A stretch of DNA of 46,425 bases. Source: Gryganskiella cystojenkinii (taxonomy: Eukaryota; Mortierellomycota; Mortierellomycetes; Mortierellales; Mortierellaceae). The position numbers were made by a program, and so were the translations under genes. Location: NCBI GenBank assembly GCA_015852425.1, contig JAAAIG010000177.1, positions 5,504-51,928 on the forward strand, read 5' to 3'. Under the pieces are notes generated by a model. That model was given only the letters and a program-made list of their open reading frames with translations. It had not been told where the DNA came from and made no database searches. Positions 10,935 through 21,128 of the stretch are shown in pieces; the stretch's first letter is position 1; each line of letters begins with the position of its first letter.

Positions 10935-11427
10935 GAGAAAGAATAAGCTAATGTAGTTGGAGTTGTTGGAGCGCCGCTGAGGTCCAATGGAGCGGATGGA
11001 GAGTCAAGGAGCACAACCTTAAAAAAAGAAAAAGGTTACAAATGTGGACAATGATCCCGAGGGAATGAATGCTAGACGCGAGAGTAAATGAGTGGCTACC
11101 ATGTAAGGTATGTGTGTTCAACGATGTGGTATGTTTTCAAAAGAAGAGCGTTGTCAAAGGTGATACATGCGAGCGATGGCAATTGTAAGAATTGAATGAA
11201 CGAAAAGAAAGTCAACAATGAGACGCGACAAAAAAAGGACGCGATCCATCGCCCTTAAGTCCCACTACGTGTGCGGGGAAAACCCTTGGTGCCTTTGTTC
11301 GTTTTTTTTCCTACTTCTTACTTCTTTCTTTTCTACCCATTCAACCTTGCTTTCTTCACCTACACTGCGTGCAGTCTCTTATTTCCACCACCTCTCATCC
11401 TCATCTCCCCCTTCACCCTTTTTAACA
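10935..11427. promoter_or_regulatory. Divergent promoter between the PHD gene and the acetyltransferase gene
   Basis: The two genes are transcribed away from each other from this 493-nt stretch. The acetyltransferase side has a pyrimidine-rich leader (11300-11425). A plus-strand open frame reaches back to an ATG at 11218, in frame with the acetyltransferase, but the extra N-terminus is not family-like. Confidence 0.5.
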
Positions 11428-12758
11428 ATGACTAATCAAACCGCCTTCAAGGTCTACGCCCATGAGGACCTCCATCTGATTCAAGCCAACTCGACCGACA
11501 TGATCACCAAGACCTGGACCAACAACAAGGAAGAGTGGGGCAAGACCATCGACATGGGGATCTATCTCGCTCGTGAACGGATCCTCTCCAGTCTCGATTT
11601 CACCGCCAACGACAAGCTCCAGGTCTGGGTCCTTGTCCCAAAGTCCTTCGACCCTGAGAATCCCGATCTGGATCAGATCATTTCCGCCCTTGAGACGTTC
11701 AAGAGGCCCGGTTTGGTGGCGACTAAACAGGACGGAGTCAAGGAAGTCCTCTCTGTCAGTATTGCCTCGGTATTTACACCAGAGCATTACCGTGGCCATG
11801 GTTATGCCTCTCTCATGATGAGGTAAGTCATTCTGTCTGCCTCTTTCATTTCTTTTATTTCGCTTCTGCTCTGGGCAATTGCTCTTTTTTTTTCTACAAA
11901 GAAAGCCACGCTATTCCGTTTTCCCGCCCATTCAGTTATGTGATGGTTACCGAGGGATAACCCTTTTCTTTTATCATGGTGACTGATGTTCTATTCTACT
12001 CGGCTTTATTTTTGTTAACCATTTTGTTCAGGTTGCTCTGGAAGGAAATCGAAAAGATGGGGGCCTCTTTCACTTTTCTCTACTCGGACGTTGGTACCAA
12101 ATTTTACGGTTGTATCGGGTGGGCTCCCATGCGTTCCGACCAGATGGTCATTCCTACCTCGCACTCTTTCCAATCCACAACTACAGCCGCCGCTGGGGCT
12201 ATCGCACTGGATACTGTGACTGACGCCAACCTTCCAGAAATCACTCTACTCGACGCCCAATTGCTGCGGGAAACCTTGTCGATCCAAGCGGCCGCTTTAC
12301 CCTCCGATTCGCACAAGGTGTTCGTTGCAGTCACACCCGAACCGAGCTGCGTTGGTTGGTTGCACACTCGTTCTCGTTTCGTGGCACAACATATCCGTCC
12401 CATCGAGGGAAACTACGGGATCGTCAAACTCGGCGCCAAGGACAAAGACTCTGACAGTTTTGTACTCTGGTTCCATGATTTGGTGGACAAGGTCTTGTTT
12501 TTGATCCGCTGGCGTATTGATCCCAACGCCAAGGATCCTAGTGCGGTCGCCAGAGAGTTTATCAAGGTCTGTCAAGTCGAGGCTGAGAAATGTCAATTAA
12601 CCAAGGTCGTGATCTGGAACCCAGATCAGTCTCTGTCAGACCTTTTGGGCTTGCCAATTGAGCATCGTACGAGTGCGATCCCTAGTCTCGGTTTGACTCC
12701 ACTCCAGCCCGAGGTTCCTGTGGAGTGGGTCATGAATGAGAAATTTTATTGGTGCTAA
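11428..12758 (+). CDS. LYC1: GNAT-family N-acetyltransferase, LYC1-like
   Basis: Two exons, 11428-11822 and 12032-12758, give 373 aa; GTAAGT donor, TTGTTCAG acceptor, split AGG codon. The N-terminal half is a GNAT fold with the acetyl-CoA loop YRGHGYASLMMR (the R/Q-x-x-G-x-G/A motif) right at the splice junction, followed by LYSDVGTKFYGCIGW. The C-terminal half (about 190-373) matches the LYC1 C-terminal domain in layout, with FLIRWRIDP and a terminal MNEKFYWC. In Yarrowia LYC1 is lysine N6-acetyltransferase, which starts lysine catabolism; the substrate here is inferred from family only. The ATG at 11428 sits in an AACAATGAC context after a pyrimidine-rich leader; an in-frame ATG at 11218 would add 70 unlikely residues. 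Confidence 0.85.
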
Positions 12759-13063
12759 GCTTAACCGGGAGCATCACCTATACCCCCTTTCCCCCCCCCC
12801 TCTCTCCGCGATTCTCTGAGTCGTTGGAACAAGTAAAGGCCATCACAACACCAAAAACGAAACTACACCGAATTGAAACTCCCATATGAATATTCGTACT
12901 TTTTAATAAGCCAAATGGGGGTATTATACCATGATAATCCTGGTTCTATCGATTTTTTTGTTGCTTCTTGCCCTTGTTGCCATGTATTGAAACTCTGTAC
13001 TGCTTATGCGTGTTAAGGTTGGGTTCTTGTTATTGGTGTTGTCCTCTTTTTGTTTTTCCCGCT
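12759..13063. other. Convergent 3' flank between the acetyltransferase and Rab11 genes
   Basis: AT-rich, with a C-run at 12790-12799 and a T-rich patch. The two 3' ends face each other. No gene is seen. Confidence 0.5.
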
Positions 13064-14548
13064 TTAGCAGCACTTTCCAGCAGCAGCCTCATCTGGGGGA
13101 GCTGAGACGTTGATGGACTCGCCTCCAGTAGGACGGATCACATCACCAGAGCTCTCAAGTGCCTTGTTAGAAACGATACGGTAAATTTCTAAACACACAT
13201 AGAAAAAATAAAAATTGGAAAATGAACGTTAGTGTGGCTTTGACGCGGGAGTGAGGCACATGTTGTTTGCTGCTGTAAGCCGTTACTTGGAGATTGAAAA
13301 GGGAGTGCGAGGACAACCATCGCCCTTTTTTTCTCTCTTTCTTCCTTCGATTGGTTATCCATCCTTTTTTTTTGTTCCCCTTCTTCTTACCAGTAAGGAT
13401 ACGCTGGAAGGAAAGTTCAACGTTGCTCGAGTCCAAGGCCGAGGTCTCGATGAACGACAATCCGTTCTCGGCCGCAAACTGCTTTGCCTCATCTGTGGGG
13501 ACGGCGCGCAAGTGACGCAAATCCGACTTGTTTCCGACCAACATGATCACAATGTTGGTATCGGCATGATCACGCAACTCCTTCAACCAACGGCCCACGT
13601 TCTCGTAGGTCTGATGCTTGGCAATATCGTAGACAAGAAGGGCACCGACGGCGCCACGGTAGTATGCAGAGGTGATGGCACGGTAACGTTCCTGTCCAGC
13701 TGTTGATAAACATAGAAATATGGACATAAAAAAGTGCAGATTGTTAGACCACAAGACACACACAAATGCAGTAAGAGGATATAAAAAAGAAAAGAAAAGA
13801 TGCAAGGGACAAGAGGCAGGGGAAGAAGCCGAAGGGGCAAATAGAGAGAGACAGAGAACCAAACCCCAGATTGGAGAACAGAAGATCATGGAACGGAGAA
13901 AAAAAAGTCGTTTTTTTTCGCGCGGCTGACTTCTCTCTCCTCTCCCTCAATTCGTCTCTCGCTCTCCTTGACCCACGTATTCGTACCCGTCAGCCAAAGG
14001 GGAGAGAAAGAAAGAGAGAGAGAGAGAGAGAGAGTAACACAGATCATATCCTTTCTTTTGTTTCTCAAAAAAGATAATTCCTTTGAAGGGCTTCCTTACC
14101 GGTATCCCAGATCTGTGCCTTGATGGTTTTGGCGTCGACTTGGATGCTCCTGGTCGTGAACTCGACACCGATGGTCGACTTTGACTCGAGGTTGAACTCG
14201 TTCCTTGTGAATCGCGACACGAGGTTGGACTTTCCAACTCCGGAATCTCCAATCAGGACAACTAAAAGACGATGAAGAGAGATGTGGAGGAGTTAGCATG
14301 ATGAAGTCAGAGGTGGTCCATGTGGTTCAGCCTTTATTTTTCTCCAAAGAAAAAGGCGAATCTCTGTCACTCGAGAGGGAGAGGGTCTTTTCGTTTTGAG
14401 AGTTGATCACGAATATAAAAGACACGGCGAATGAAGAAGCTTCCTCGGGAATGGATGATGTCCTTTTTTTTTTCTTCCTCGGGATGAAACACGCGGTCCT
14501 AATCGTACCCTTGAAGAGGTAGTCGTATTCTTCGTCTCTGTTGCTCAT
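13064..14548 (-). CDS. YPT31: Rab11-type small GTPase (Ypt31/32)
   Basis: Small GTPase of recycling endosomes and late Golgi traffic, membrane-attached by geranylgeranylation. Four exons, 14509-14548, 14100-14261, 13391-13699 and 13064-13188, give 211 aa, the usual Rab11 length. It starts [20 protein letters not shown]. Seen are G1 GDSGVGKS, switch [14 protein letters not shown]3 [13 protein letters not shown], the Rab11-typical [16 protein letters not shown]4 VGNKSD, G5 ETSAL, and a C-terminal GKCC with two prenylatable cysteines. All catalytic residues, including the switch II Gln of AGQE, are intact. All introns are phase 1. Intron 2 (13700-14099) is long and carries an AG microsatellite. 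Rab11 versus another Rab: the [11 protein letters not shown] and AYYRGAVG blocks support Rab11 strongly. Confidence 0.96.
14013..14034. repeat. AG dinucleotide microsatellite in Rab11 intron 2
   Basis: Eleven AG units on the plus strand, lying about 85 nt from the 5' end of the intron on the transcribed strand. Confidence 0.95.
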
Positions 14549-15137
14549 GATGATAGGTTGATGATGATGAAGGTGGTGATGATGACGGGAAGGATGATGA
14601 AAAGAAAAAGTAAAATAGTAAAAAAGTTGGAAAATAAAAAAAAAGGAAAGAGAACTGAGAGCCCTGACCAAAAGGCGGGACATATTTTTTTTCCCCCTCT
14701 CTGTTGTTACATGGCCATCGTCACACACACGCACACACACAAGTGCGCTAGTGCAACGATCAATATATTTCATGTGTTATTTTCATCACATACACAGACT
14801 CTTGGGCCTTCCCTCAACAGCGTCATCCCACAGCCATCCATGTCTCGAGGGTACGATGGTTCAAGAGACTCTCTCTCTGCCTCTCGATATGATCGCGAAG
14901 AGTTCGCGTTACTTGGCTGGTTGCAACAATTTCATCAGGCACACCTAATCCGAGCTCTTTTTTTTTTCTTTTTTTTTCTCTGTTTTACTTTCCCGTTTTG
15001 CCGCTTACACAATGTGTAGGTTGTAACTGCGAAATGGTGTGTATACGTTTAATGATGCTAGGGGTAGTTATGCTACATGAGGGGTTTAGAAAAAATAAAT
15101 TGATAAAGGAAAAAAAAACTGCCTTTGTCCTCTCTTT
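14549..15137. other. Rab11 promoter and PNO1 3' flank
   Basis: Contains ATG-rich GATGATGA clusters (14555-14600), an A-rich block and an ACAC stretch (14720-14742). The plus-strand frame from 14558 is low-complexity. No gene is supported. Confidence 0.5.
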
Positions 15138-16463
15138 TTAGAAACGCTCCTTCATACGGGCGGCCTTTGAGCGGAGTGTTGAGTAGACCTTGCCTGGTGG
15201 AGAACCCAAAATCAAAGACACGATCGCATCTCTTGCAGTCTTGATGTTTTGGAAAGATCCGAGAATGTGAATACGGCTAATAGCAAAAGGAAAAGATAAA
15301 TGTCAGTCAACAATATCCTTTTCAATCCATGAACTTTCCACTTTTTCTTCGTTTTTTTTATGTCTCCATGGTGAGTGAAAAAATCTCGGTTTAAAAGTGG
15401 AGGGGGACTGAAGTACATACGTCTCTGCGAGGACAATACGGGTTTTACTGGCGTTCTCGATCGTGAACTTTGTCTTTCCGTCCTTTCCAGCAATACGACC
15501 AATAGCACGGGACAAATGGTCGCCGTTCAACGTCTTCACATCCTTAATCTCAAACGAATCCAAGTACAAATCGTCAAGACGAAGCAAAGCAGTGGCGTCC
15601 TATTGTAGAGCGACAAAAGGAGAGAAAAAAAAAGATGAGCGTCAGCGACTGCGATAGTGTCCCGGGACATGGGACTTTTTGTGTGTTCGACATAAGACAA
15701 TCCGAATCCACCGTTCTTTTTTGTTGCCTCCTCCAATGTCAGATCGTGAAACTTACGTCCAAGTCGAATCCAAGAGCGAAAGCACGGATAAAGTCAGCTC
15801 CCTTTTGCAATGCTCCAGTGTCGTCAGTGTGCTTGGAGGTCTAACAATTGAACAGAGACAGGTTCAATGGTTAGATAAACTCTTGCAAAGTTAAATAGTA
15901 GTCTAGACCCCATGATGGTAGCGAGAAGAAATACAAAACAACCAAACATACTCTGATCTCGACAGACTTGCTCTTGACGTTCATGCGAACCTGCAACTTC
16001 AAGTGATCGACCAAAGGAGTATAGATCTTGAGCCACTCGTTCTTGAGAGGGGTCATTCTGTGAGGGGGGATAGGGATCTTGCGCTGCTGGGCAGAGTTCT
16101 TGGACTATTTTGTTTTTGTTTTTGTTTTAAACAAATCGAGGCACGTAGAGTTAGTTAGATTATCCTCCTTTGGATCCAATTGAGATATTCCTAATATTCC
16201 TCATCGACGGCAGTTATAACCACTTGTGGTTACAATCCAAATAAACATACAGCCATCTCGCTAGCCTTCAGGGCAGCAAACTTGGGCTTGTCCGAGGTAT
16301 CCATGTCCATGTCCTCGGTCTCGGCAGCATGGCCGGCAGCATTTCCGTGCTCAGGAAGGGTATCAGCAGAGATCAGGACATCATCCTCGTCCTCGTCAAT
16401 ATCGTTTTGGGGGGCGGCCTTCTGGACGGGCTTGGGTCCCTTGTATGAAGCCAGGGAAGACAT
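15138..16463 (-). CDS. PNO1: PNO1/Dim2, KH-domain 40S ribosome assembly factor
   Basis: Nucleolar and cytoplasmic RNA-binding protein that protects the 3' end of 18S rRNA and helps position the Nob1 cleavage site. Five exons, 16251-16463, 15952-16104, 15757-15840, 15421-15599 and 15138-15276, give 255 aa, close to human (252). An acidic N-terminus ([10 protein letters not shown]) is followed by [28 protein letters not shown], then [18 protein letters not shown], the KH-like core [27 protein letters not shown] (GxxG-like loop) and the conserved end [32 protein letters not shown]. The first ATG is used. Introns are 74-146 nt. Essential housekeeping gene in yeasts, and no lesion is seen. Confidence 0.96.
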
Positions 16464-17116
16464 TATGTAAATATATGTGTGCTGTGCGTGGAAAGAGAAG
16501 GTGTAGCGCTTGAGGATATGGATGCCGAGGAAAGAAGAGGGGAGAAAGGAAGGAAGGATGAGCGATGGGGCGATGAGAATGTAAAGGTTGGAATTAAAAA
16601 AGTGAATGCAAATAACAGAGAGAGTCAAAGGCGAATGCAACGCAGACCAGCAAGCCCTTTTTTTTTCTTTGTGGGCAAGTGCCAACAGAACCATCATTTT
16701 TCCATGAAAACATCAAAGCCACATTTGTGACTGTTATTAAATTACACCCTCTCAATTGCAACAACCTTTTTTTTTCGTCGTTTTTATTTCTGTTCTGCTT
16801 TTTGCTTCGTCTGTGCCTATGCTTTAAGAAAAAAAAGAGGATCTATTTTCTTGCAACAAATAGCACCACCATTGCGCAACACCGTTATCCGCGCCAAATA
16901 AAAACAAATCCGTTTCAACATTTGTATATCAACCATATTAAGCTCCTCTCCCTGGGTTTAGTAAGACTGGAAACTATTGTTCAAAAGAAAAGAAAGCGAG
17001 TTGTTAGTAACCAATGGCGTTGTAACCAAAGCATTATCACATCAAAAATCTCTACAGGGGTCGCAGCATGTTTGTCTTTTTACCTTCTTAACATAAACCC
17101 CGTCGTACACGTCCAT
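16464..17116. other. PNO1 promoter and eRF1 3' flank
   Basis: Minus-strand leader of PNO1 is C/T-rich. The rest is AT-rich with small open frames only. A plus-strand frame from 16679 is hydrophobic and T-rich and not convincing. No gene is seen. Confidence 0.5.
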
Positions 17117-19078
17117 TTAGACTGAGCGACCCTGAGCGCCCAGTCTCTTCCCCTCCTGAAGCGATGCAGCGTTGTTTTCATCTTCGGGTCAATCTACATA
17201 AAAAAAGGTGTCAGGTCATTAGATTTTTTTATCCTCAGCGCGAACCACAAGTCCAGACGTCTTTGTGATATCCAAGGCAAAATCCTTACCCGAGAAGAAC
17301 TCATCCGAATCGTAAGTGAGAGCGTCAAAGTCGAGCTTGTAACGGAGAAGACCTCCGATACCACCAAAGCCCTTCACGAACTGAGAACCCTCCTGCGATC
17401 TGTTGGTAACAAACTCCAAGGTGGCACCTATATCAGATTGAACAAAGAGAACAGACACAGAACGCGTTAAAAATCATGATGACCCCATGAATTGACCCCA
17501 GTATTCGTTTTTTTTGGGTATCGTGTAGTAAACAATAAAGAGTTCCCATTTGCAGATTTTGCTACAAACAGCACGTACCGAAATCCTTGTACTTGTCGGC
17601 GAGCCACTCCAACATGGGCATCTTCTCGACGACTTCCATCTCGGAACCATCCAGAGGATCGATAAAGTTGGTGCGGTCCTTCTCCTGCTCCTTGGAGAAA
17701 TGCTTGATCTCCTGCTCTCCAGCAGAGTTGCGGAGAGTGACGCGAGCAATATCCAAGTTCTCCCAGACAATCAAGGTCTCGACTGCACCCATGTCCAGGG
17801 CCTTCAATGTATCCTCAACTCCAAAGCAGTACTTGCCAGTATCGAGCGAAATAGCATCGAAGTACTTGGAGATCAAACGCTTCTCCTGAATGAACTTGAC
17901 GTTGGACAAGGCCTCGGCAGAGAGCTCGATCGCCTGGTTGAATCCGTTCTCTCCACCATAGGAAACATCGACAATCTTGACGATCTTGGCCACGAGACGA
18001 GGGTCAAAGAGATCCGACTGCGAGAGCTCAGTCTTGAAATCGGCAGAACCGGCCAAAACAAGACCGGTGACATTGACCTTGTCGTTGGTGATAAAGTGCT
18101 GAACAGACATTTCGGCGACTTTGCGGACATAGTTGTGGCGCTTCTCATCACGAAGACGCGAGAAACGCAGGGCGGACTGACCTCCACGACCGTGCTTCTT
18201 GGGCAAATCGACAGTGAACTTGTGGATGACATCACGGGTGTTACCCGAGACGGTACCAAAGAGGGTACCGTTACCGTCCATGATGACGAAACCAAACTTG
18301 GAGTCAGACTCGAGAAGTTCAGACAGGGCCTCGGTATGGAACTTGTTGTCGCACATGTACAAGGAGGTGTTGATGGGCTTGTGAGGGGGGAAATCAATGT
18401 TGACCTTCTTTTCCTTGCCCTCATCCGTGACGATGGTACCACAGTAGACAACAAGACCGGTAGGGGGGACTAGTTGGAATCCATTAAATCAAAAATAGAG
18501 GCGAAGGAGGAAGAAGGTCGTTGTAAGTCGGTGTTGTTATAGAGTCATCATAAAAAAAATGGCAAAGAAAACAGTAAGAGGATGACCAGTGCTCAAAAAG
18601 GGAGAAAATATAAAAAAAAAAAGTGCACGATCGATATATACAACGACGGTTGTAAGACAACAACAATATGACACATGGGGTCAAGGCAAAAAAAAGAAAC
18701 TAGAAGAGACCCACCCTTGGAGTACAACTTGAGACGAGCAAGGGTTGAGGTGATAGCCGAAAGGACCGACAATCTGTTGACTCTGGACTTGATGTTGGAG
18801 GCAGTTCCCTGCTCATCGGCCAACATCTTTGCGACACGAGAGATTTGATCACCAGGAGGGATAATCAAAGAGATCATGGAGGTTCCGTTTCTATTCGACA
18901 TGAAAGAAAGTCGTTAGAAAACAAGTCGAGTCCTCTAGAGGGAAGGGAAGAATAACGGGTGACAGACATAGCAAGGTGGGGGTTTTTTTTACCCGCGAGC
19001 AGCCTCAAGACCCTTGATCAGCTTCTTGACCTTCCACATCTCGATGTTGTTATCGATGGTATCCGCTGGCGTAGACAT
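17117..19078 (-). CDS. SUP45: Eukaryotic peptide chain release factor eRF1
   Basis: Recognises all three stop codons and triggers peptidyl-tRNA hydrolysis with eRF3. Exons 18993-19078, 18715-18890, 17579-18469 and 17290-17427 are firm; the last exon is uncertain. NIKS falls at residues 61-64 as in human. YMCDNKF (Y-x-C-x-x-x-F) and the catalytic loop [14 protein letters not shown] are present, as is the C-terminal eRF3-binding domain through [18 protein letters not shown]. After TYDSDEFFS a GTAAGG donor occurs (17288-17289). With the TATGTAG acceptor the protein ends -SD* at once (431 aa). With a GAAG acceptor 12 nt further on it ends in a 21-residue polar tail (stop 17117-17119, 451 aa). Intron retention gives a third end with stop at 17219-17221. 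The ATG at 19076-19078 gives the family N-terminus. Confidence 0.94.
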
Positions 19079-19647
19079 GGTGCTATGTTGGTAGAGAGGA
19101 AAAGAAACAATTAAGTTGAGTGGTGTAAACGTGAGCACGACACGATGTGGTTGAATGAATGAATAAATGAGAGAAAGGAGGTAACAGCCAGTCAGCCAGT
19201 CAGGAGTGAATGAATGCAGGAGGTATGGAGACAGGGATGATCAGAAGTGTATCTATTATGTGGATGGTCGTGTGCGTGGTGTGTGTGTTGTTGTTAACGA
19301 AGTGCTGTCTTACAATGAAATGCTACCCGATGGGTTGTGTGTAATGGGGGTGAAGGGGAGGGATGGAGGGGAGGGAAGAAGGAAAAGGGTGAGAGAGAGC
19401 AGTCGAGATCACTTTGCAATTAAAAAATGGGACCAAATTGATTGCCGATGACGCCGACTTCCTTTTTCTTATATAGCAAGCCAGCAAGTCTTTTTTTTCT
19501 TTTCTTTGATGGCGCGGGGGCACACCGCAGAACCACCGCAGACTACCGCAGGACACCGCAGGCAGTCCAAAAAAAAAAAAAGATAATAACAATCCTTATT
19601 TCCAGCCCTCGTTTTTTATTGAATGGAAATAATGTAGGACACGTGAT
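19079..19647 (-). promoter_or_regulatory. eRF1 upstream region with phased repeats
   Basis: Intergenic sequence between the eRF1 start and the 3' end of the hydrolase, both on the minus strand. It includes a GT-rich stretch and purine-rich DNA (19340-19400), with four ACCGCAG repeats further upstream. No gene is seen. Confidence 0.5.
19524..19561. repeat. Four ACCGCAG direct repeats spaced 10-11 bp
   Basis: Exact copies start at 19524, 19535, 19545 and 19555, so three spacings of 11, 10 and 10 bp put them on one face of the helix. They lie about 450-490 nt upstream of the eRF1 ATG and just past the hydrolase gene end. Read on the minus strand the unit is CTGCGGT. Could be a cluster of factor-binding sites or a short tandem repeat. 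Confidence 0.7.
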
Positions 19648-20577
19648 TTAGGTCCTTTTCCAATGCGCAAGGTACTTGGTTACTGTTTGTGTGAACTGGG
19701 CTGTTTGCAGCATATCATCGTGCGAACCCCAGTCGCCAAACTCGACCACAACACGATCTTCCTTGGCTGCAGGACCAGCAACCGTCTTGAGATGGGACAC
19801 ATACTCGTTCGCCTGAGCGGCATCCACGAGTTCATCCTGGTTCGATTGGATCACAGCATAATATGGCAAAACAAAGTCCTCAGCATCTGCTCCCTGAACA
19901 GCTTGGCCGTCAGGCGAACCTCGGACAAGAGACTCGGGCGCTTGACCGAAACCCTGGATTACGAAATCACGGTACGAGGGCCAGACTTTCAAGAGCTTGT
20001 CAACATTATAGATCCCCTCAACACCAATCACGCCCTTGATGGACCGGTGAAGCGTTCCCTGAGACAAGCCCGCTGCAAACTCGGCAGGCTCAAGGTAAGA
20101 ATCGGGTCTGAGAGCCAAGAGGCCAGTGATCTGACCACCAGCAGAGTGACCGACCAGGTACATGCTCTCGGGGTTGTACGCACCAGTATCGAGACCACGT
20201 TGGTACAGAAAGCCCAGCGCGGTCGCGACGTCGTTGACGTGTTTCGGGTGTTGAGCTTTGGCAGGGACAGAGGTAGGATCGTCCTTGATGGCGGCAATCG
20301 AAAGTGTATAGTTCACAACAGCGACCACATCACCTGTGGACTCGGCCAGGTCCTTGGCGAGTTGAACAAACAAAGACTTGTCGCCTGTACGCCAGGCACC
20401 ACCGTGGACAAAGACGATGAGCGAACGAGCCCAGTGACCCGCGGCCTCGGCCATCTCGTCTTCATAGTGACGCAAGGGGTAGTAGAGATCGAGGGTATGT
20501 TTCTCCCATTCAGAGATGGGAGCGTAGACAATGTCCTTATCAACCGTCTTTGACCGAGAAGAAGAGGAAGATGACAT
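19648..20577 (-). CDS. BNA7: Alpha/beta hydrolase, kynurenine formamidase-like (BNA7)
   Basis: Single exon, 309 aa. The HGGAW oxyanion-hole motif (His58) and nucleophile elbow GHSAGG (Ser145) are intact. Asp248 (SNQDELVD) and His286 (DWGSHDDM) fit the rest of the catalytic triad. This layout matches the kynurenine formamidase group (yeast Bna7), which hydrolyses N-formylkynurenine in tryptophan-to-NAD synthesis, and related carboxylesterases; yeast Bna7 is shorter (about 260 aa). The N-terminal YAPISEWEKHTLDLYYP is typical of these cytosolic enzymes; no signal peptide is present. The ATG at 20575-20577 starts a Ser-rich leader. Family call is firm; the exact substrate is inferred. Confidence 0.85.
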   Translation of the reverse strand: MSSSSSSRSKTVDKDIVYAPISEWEKHTLDLYYPLRHYEDEMAEAAGHWARSLIVFVHGGAWRTGDKSLFVQLAKDLAESTGDVVAVVNYTLSIAAIKDDPTSVPAKAQHPKHVNDVATALGFLYQRGLDTGAYNPESMYLVGHSAGGQITGLLALRPDSYLEPAEFAAGLSQGTLHRSIKGVIGVEGIYNVDKLLKVWPSYRDFVIQGFGQAPESLVRGSPDGQAVQGADAEDFVLPYYAVIQSNQDELVDAAQANEYVSHLKTVAGPAAKEDRVVVEFGDWGSHDDMLQTAQFTQTVTKYLAHWKRT

Positions 20578-21128
20578 GGCTTTTTATAAATGAAATGTAA
20601 TTGGGATGAATTCCTTGGGGATTATTGGAATGAGGAAGGTAAAAAAAGAAAGAAAAAAACGGGATGGGATGAACAGGAACCACCCAACAAAGAAACGAAC
20701 AAACAAGAAACGGCCTTCCTTCGTGCGCCTTTGTGCAACGATTGCGCAAATTCAAAGCGAGAGCAAAAAGGCCACGAGGCTACACCAACATTTCGATTCG
20801 GTCTTCTGTGTGAAGCCCATTCCCCTTGGCGCCATTTCCTGTTTCTTGTGCAGCACAGATAGTAGGAAGATCCCTTTTTTTATTTTCATTTTTGTCAAAA
20901 CAGAACTGAACAAAGCTTTTTGCTGTCTTGCAATCTCGTATATCCTGCTCTTTCAGACAGACCATTTTCTAACGCGTCTCTGTTCTCTCGTTTTGCCATT
21001 GAATCATTCGTCCTCTTTCCTCTTTTCCCTCTTTCTTTTGTTCTTGAACCAAACAGTCAACCCATAGACACTAATCGACCTCCCACCCCCGACCCCTCCC
21101 CTCCTTTTTATTACAGCGAACCATATCA
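20578..21128. promoter_or_regulatory. Divergent promoter between the hydrolase and the His-rich membrane protein
   Basis: The two genes diverge from this 551-nt region. The right half is C/T-rich (20980-21115), typical of a leader. A TTATTACAG at 21110-21116 could be an intron acceptor with an upstream exon, which would matter because the membrane protein lacks an obvious signal peptide. Confidence 0.45.

Noticed and set aside
17550..18473. 307-codon plus-strand open frame
   Set aside because: It lies exactly antisense to the main exon of eRF1; the eRF1 reading carries all family motifs, while this one has no recognisable domain.
19663..20553. 296-codon plus-strand open frame
   Set aside because: Antisense shadow of the alpha/beta hydrolase, whose catalytic motifs are intact on the minus strand.
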